From Utricularia gibba (lineage: Eukaryota > Streptophyta > Magnoliopsida > Lamiales > Lentibulariaceae): DNA of 64,000 nt. This document shows, piece after piece, positions 58,951-64,000 of the stretch; position 1 is the stretch's first letter; every line of letters starts with the position of its first letter. The position numbers and the translations under genes were made by a program. The stretch lies in NCBI GenBank assembly GCA_002189035.1, contig NEEC01000004.1:1550001-1614000 (forward strand), written 5' to 3'. A model generated the notes under the pieces. That model saw only the letters and a program-made list of their open reading frames with translations, searched no databases and was not told the DNA's origin.

Positions 58951-59703
58951 TTATCATACACACTTCGTAATCCAAAATAATTCAACTATAATTTATTAAA
59001 CATTGATTCTCATACTTACAATTTAAACATAGCAACATGTGTTCTTTAATTCTATATATTACACTTCCCATACATGATAATTGATCCAAGATTCAGACTG
59101 CATATCATCATAGCAATTTAATTGATCCAATCTAGAAGTAGAGAGCAGATCAAATCTTCCTTCTTTGGCTACTAATTTTTGTTAATGAAATCATTACCCT
59201 ATCCAATCATCTATCTTATTTTTATTAATGAGACCGTCCGTTCATTTATTACCAGCTGACCACATAGAGCACTTGGGGGCTGCCCTGGCGTAGGTAAGCC
59301 CTCAAATGCTCGGATACCCTTTTCACCTACACGTTAGTTGATAGCATAGGATGATGCGCTGTGGAGGGATGGACCACATCTTGAACTTGCACAGTGGAGA
59401 TGACAAGTGAATGAGTGGTTGATGATACTGAAAATGGCTGACACTCATCCAAAAGATTGAAAGGGATGGACCACATCTTGAACTTCAGCAATTATAGACA
59501 TGCACAATAGGGAATGAGTAGTTGATGGGAAGTTGATGCTCCATCTCTCCTATGGTGGCCCATGGACAATTAACATGGGTGTTTGGGTGATCTATGGACA
59601 ATGGGAATGACTCGGTTGCCTTCTAACATGGATGAACCTTGGAACTGTGCTTTCTACATGTATCATACAAAAGAATCTCTATGTATATATGCCTTGAGGT
59701 ACT
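58951..59703. other. Spacer left of PAA2, with a 23-bp direct repeat
   Basis: 3' flank of the PAA2 gene. The 23-mer GGGATGGACCACATCTTGAA+CTT occurs at 59366-59388 and again at 59463-59485. A plus-strand frame at 59583-59765 overlaps the PAA2 last exon and is not called. Confidence 0.55.
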
Positions 59704-62700
59704 TCAGTTTTCAGATGCGGACCTGGAAAGCGTGCCTTCTTCGTTCGGCCTCTCTTTTCTTCTAGAGCCATGAAACTGTAGAAGTAAGGAGTTGGTAACT
59801 ACGAAGATTGAGCTCAAGGCCATCAACCCGCCTGTCAAACACAACAATCGCATCTCTGAAGCCTATGCAACTTTTTGCTGGAAATTACAACTTGCTAGTG
59901 AGGATGAATGCAGAATATTCACCTGAAATGGAGGGCGTCATTGCGAAGTCGAAAGAGGGAAGAGCTGCCCCAGCTGCCAGAGGGATTGCGATGACATTGT
60001 ACACGATCGCCCATGCCAGGTTTTGGCGGACCTTTTCCATGGTGGCCCTCGCAAGGTCGATTGCTTCTATTACCTGCCACAAAGGTTCTACATTCTCAGC
60101 ACGTGAAACGGGCACATGAACCTATTCACTCATGATGACACAATAGGCAAATATGAAATAATGATTTTTTACGAAAGTGAAACAACTCCATTTGCAAGTT
60201 AGAAGTTTCATGATGGTGAAATTATCCATTGTGGAGCTCAGTGATGTTCCAATCTCCCGTACTTCTTGTATTTAGGTTTATCCCAAGTTGACATCATAAA
60301 AAGATATGAATTACTAGTAATTAGCATAACTTTTCTACGTAGAGGATAAGAATGCACACCTGAGAGAGCCTGTTTCCTAAGAGGATTATAGAGGCAGCAT
60401 TTGACGCAGCATTTTCGTGACCTTCCGTTCGCAAGGCAATCCCAACATCAGCGAGAGCAAGAGAAGGCGCATCATTAATACCATCCCCGACCTTTCGAAA
60501 AACACAATTTCAGTTTGGCAGTCAGATTCTTCACCAAAGCAAGTCATTTTTTCAACCTTACAAGAATGAGAATTGATGAGACTATGGTATGCAAAGCAAC
60601 TTAGACCATTAACTTCATCTATGAAAGCCATGATATACATACTCCGCAACTCATAAATGCTTACCATAGCAACACGATGACCAGATTCTTTTAGCCTTGA
60701 TATGACGTCCGATTTTTGTTGTGGGCTTAGAGAGCAATAAGTGAACTCCGAATCAACCCCCACGCTCTTTGCCACAGCTGCAACTGCTACTTTCCTATCC
60801 CCAGATAGGATGATTGTACGAATTCCCATCTTCTCCAGCCTTGAAAGATGTTCGGAAGCAGTAACAAATTACACAGAGGATAATAAAACAAGGCAAATAA
60901 TCTTGATGCTCAAAAGCAGGTTCATATTATTTGTCTGTCATGCTAATTATAAGCAGTTAAACATATTACCTGGTTATTGTATGTTTTGCATCTTCTCTGA
61001 GATTGTCGGACAATGCAATAGCTCCAATGATGCCTTTCCCTTCCTTACCAACATAAACAACAGACCTTGAATGATCAGACGACAGCACACCAGACAAGGA
61101 CTGATACTCGACTGACATATCCAATCTCTTAATATCATACGGACTTGTAGTATGTTGGAAGCGCTCACGAACCCAGTTTAATTTTCCAACAGCAACTAGA
61201 AGTCCATCAACTTCAGCCAAGGTACCAGAACCTGGCTCAGTCAATTGCCTCCTGGTTTTAGGAATGTCCAGATTCAATGATTCAGCTTTAGCAATAATTG
61301 ACTTTGCAAGTGGATGCAATGTTGTTTGTTCAACAGCAGCTGCAAGCCGAAGAACCTCCAATTCTTCAGAATCGAGAGATGCAACAGCTGATACTGTAGG
61401 CCTTCCTTCCGTAAGTGTACCTGTCTGGATACTGAGAGTTTTAACATCTCGTACATCTATTGTCACGAGTCTCACTGTCATGATAGATAATAACTAAAAT
61501 AGAAGTTTACCAGCTTTGTAACACACAAGGACATAGATTACCTTATCCAAAGTGATATGATCTATCCCAGAAAGTCTTTCTAGTACATCTCCTCCTCGTA
61601 TTAGAAGGCCTCTTTTTGCTCCTGGTGTTAAAGAATGAAAAAAAAATATTATTTAGAAATAACAGAATGTCACCGAATTAAGCATTGTTAGATCCAGGTC
61701 GTAGAGAGATTTCCACATCAAAAAAATTAAATAAGAAAGACTATCAGTTTCAGGAGAGTGCATGCGAAAACCACAAGGATACTCCAGAAGTATCAAAGAA
61801 AGGATGGGGAACAGACGGTTGTGAAAGATTACCAAGAGAGGTGCCCACTAGAATGGCAGTTGGAGTTGCAAGGCCCAGAGCACAGGGGCAGGAAACCACC
61901 TGTATGAGAATGCCTTATAGACAACTGTGGCATGCATTCATATAACAGAGCAAATCGTTTACCACAATGTGGGTCGACCCTATGGATTATATGACCAATA
62001 TTTCCGAAGATAGTTTTTGTCTTGAATCATTTTCTTTTCATATTTGTTTATATGCAAATTATAACCACCATAGATTCCCAGAAGCAAGCCTTTAAACAAT
62101 CTATCCTAACCGATATAAGCAAAGAAAACAAGCATGCTCGTTCATACAACTACCTACCAAAACGTCAACAGCAAGCTTCATGCTAAGAAGGAGAGTATTT
62201 CCATCTGGACCCGCTATATCATTAAGCAATACTGAAGGAAATATATTAGCTCCAATATAGTACCTGATTAAAAATGGGAAACAAAAAAATAGGTCAGCAT
62301 TTGCACAGGTAATATAGGCATATGATAAAATCAGTGCGTGAACATGGCAGTACCAATAAGAAGATAGTTAAAATTACCAGAAACCAAATGTTGCTGCTGA
62401 CAATGCCATCACACTATACACAAAATGACCGGCAATTGAATCCGCAAGCCTTTGAATAGGTGCTTCACGTCCCTGTGCATCCTCAATCTATCATGAAAAG
62501 GAATGAGAATTCATATAGGTGGCAGCCAGATTTTTGCATCCAATACTTTATGTAGTGATACAATATGATATACCATATTAACAATCTTGGATATGGTTGA
62601 ATTGGAACCAGTGCAAGATGCCTCAATCCTTAAAGGACCATCCTAGAGAAATAAAAAGTACCTATTCAAAGACTTATCCAGGACAAAGTTATGCTGATGT

Positions 62701-64000
62701 TCTCACCCAGTTAAATGTTACTGCTGAAACAGAAAGGTCTTTCACTTTGAAAACAGGAAGTGATTCACCAGTCAGCATTGATTCACAAAAAGACTTATCC
62801 AGGACAATGTCATGCGAGTGTTCTTACCCAGTTAACTGTCCCTGCCGAAACAGTAAGGCCTTTCTCTTTGAAAACAGGAAGTGATTCACCAGTAAGCATT
62901 GATTCATCAACCACACTTCTTCCTGCCAGAACTTTTCCCTAAATAGCATTGACCGTGTCAATAGTCTCCAGAATCACATATCCACTTTTATTATTTAATT
63001 TTAATTTTTTTTAATGAAAATGGACTACAATTGAAGCATCAGTTCTTTTTCATTAACATGACCTGGCAGGGATGTGTTCAAGCTGCAAACAGAGTTCAAA
63101 AAGAAAATGACTTACATCTACAGGTATTGTTTCTCCCGGCAGAACCAAGACTGAGTCACCAATTCGAATATTATCAGTAGAAACTTCAACACACATGGCA
63201 TCAGAGCAAAGTACACTGTCTGAACTAAATTCACTTCCAGATGGACCAACCACAAGCCTTGATTTAGTGGATAAAAGCGACTGCAGGGTAACCCAATCAA
63301 CATTTTAAGGAAATTGTCATACAAACTCAGCATGGAGTTGAAATTACCCTACATAATGGAAATAACACACATTTCGAAGAAGTTAAGCATATTTGCCTAC
63401 CACAATATTCTATCTACAAAAACCATAGAAGCTTCACATTTGCAGGCACTAATTCCTTAGATTGTGATGATGAGCAAAAATTCCCATGCTAGAAAATTCC
63501 ACAAGTAGTGAAGAACATTGAAAACTTCCAAGTTCTTTGGAGGTGCTGAAAAACTTACTAATAGCTCATTCATGTCACTGGAAGCCTGAATTCTAACTCT
63601 CTCTTCTAGTGATCTTCCAAGCAGGATAAAACCAAGAAGCATGACCTGCATGCTAGAATGACTTAATGTTATTGACCCGAGAACAAAGAACCCAATAACC
63701 AAATAAGTTTGACTGCGTAATTCATGATTATATACAGCAGCTTAAATGCCATCGATACAAAATTAATTTTGTTTCAATAAAAACAAATCAACTCATACCG
63801 GTTCATCAAAAAATACAGCATTCCATTGAAGCTCTGGATTTAGAAGGGATACCTTCATTAATAATAGCAATGTTCAATCAGAATCAATCTGAAACCAAAA
63901 ATGCGTCAAAATCAGGAATAAATGTGAGAAAATAGCATTCAGCTCACCATACTTATTGCAAATGCAGCAATAGCTCCAAAGCCAACAAGAGAATTCATGT
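59704..64000 (-). CDS. PAA2: Chloroplast thylakoid copper-transporting P1B-ATPase PAA2/HMA8, 5' end outside the window
   Basis: Fifteen exons are visible: 63948-64000 (partial), 63799-63852, 63559-63645, 63116-63280, 62828-62938, 62574-62642, 62378-62487, 62158-62263, 61833-61899, 61542-61621, 60970-61424, 60665-60839, 60360-60491, 59923-60073, 59704-59831. All phases close. Catalytic hallmarks in order: actuator motif [12 protein letters not shown], membrane copper motif [12 protein letters not shown], phosphorylation site DKTGTLTEG split between exons ending 61542 and starting 61424, the P1B His-Pro in TTLHPLAKS, the nucleotide-site glycines [13 protein letters not shown] in [11 protein letters not shown], and the hinge [19 protein letters not shown]. 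The C-terminus [23 protein letters not shown] is as in PAA2. It loads copper into the thylakoid lumen for plastocyanin. A tandem copy of part of the TGES exon lies in the next intron. Confidence 0.94.
62668..62908. repeat. 121-bp tandem duplication covering part of a PAA2 exon and its donor site
   Basis: Two direct copies, about 62668-62787 and 62789-62908, differ at about 15 of 119 aligned positions without indels. The right copy contains the 3' part of the functional exon 62828-62938 ([12 protein letters not shown] to the donor) plus intron sequence. The left copy lies wholly inside the following intron and retains an open, similar frame ([25 protein letters not shown]) and a donor (TGG|GTGAGA), but lacks the exon's 5' half and any good acceptor. 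Confidence 0.85.

Overview
The window is nuclear DNA from a flowering plant, most likely a eudicot. Genes are intron-rich, splice sites are GT-AG (a few GC-AG), spacers are AT-rich, and almost every gene is a recognisable plant family: m6A writer MTA, fibrillin, shikimate-kinase-like SKL2, class XI myosin with a dilute domain, thylakoid copper ATPase PAA2, EREX, KIX8/9-type adaptor. I cannot place it below that level. Exon chains were built by hand from splice consensus, codon phase and remembered family similarity; nearly all close exactly in phase.

Layout. 1-638 (-): 5' part of an atypical SDR (Rossmann) plastid-type protein, running off the left edge. 1468-4218 (-): MTA. 5010-6807 (-): DUF760 / UV-B-induced plastid protein. 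7355-9082 (-): SKL2. 9753-10898 (+): LigB/DODA-like dioxygenase. 11906-13149 (+): fibrillin FBN2/PAP3. 13909-18400 (-): SAC-domain phosphoinositide phosphatase. 18808-21666 (-): UTP6. 22959-24642 (-): AVT6-type amino acid transporter. 24941-25370: hAT-like non-autonomous element. 26290-26907 (-): serine-rich protein. 27374-30218 (-): organellar cysteinyl-tRNA synthetase, head-to-head with 30371-32040 (+): MOSC protein. 32359-36050 (+): EREX PX-domain protein, tail-to-tail with 36561-38455 (-): ANTH clathrin-assembly protein, itself head-to-head with 39272-40514 (+): KIX8/9-like adaptor. 41163-42904 (-): ribosomal protein eS4. 43564-44594 (+): plant-specific membrane protein. 45089-47123 (+): GH9 endoglucanase. 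47458-57786 (-): 38-exon class XI myosin. 58286-58942: second hAT-like element. 59704-64000 (-): PAA2/HMA8, 5' end beyond the window.

The genes do not form a single pathway. Several products are plastid-directed (SDR, DUF760, SKL2, FBN2, CysRS, PAA2) and several act in endomembrane traffic or phosphoinositide biology (SAC, EREX, ANTH protein, myosin XI). Notable structure lies in gene architecture: six apparent one-base deletions in four otherwise intact genes, mostly in G/C runs (probably a sequencing or assembly artefact); four GC-AG introns in two genes; a 121-bp tandem duplication in PAA2 that leaves a second TGES-coding exon fragment in the intron; two hAT-like insertions with recognisable target duplications; and very compact divergent promoters carrying TGGGCC (site II) elements. 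I found no unknown multi-gene system, no CRISPR array and no tRNA or rRNA gene.
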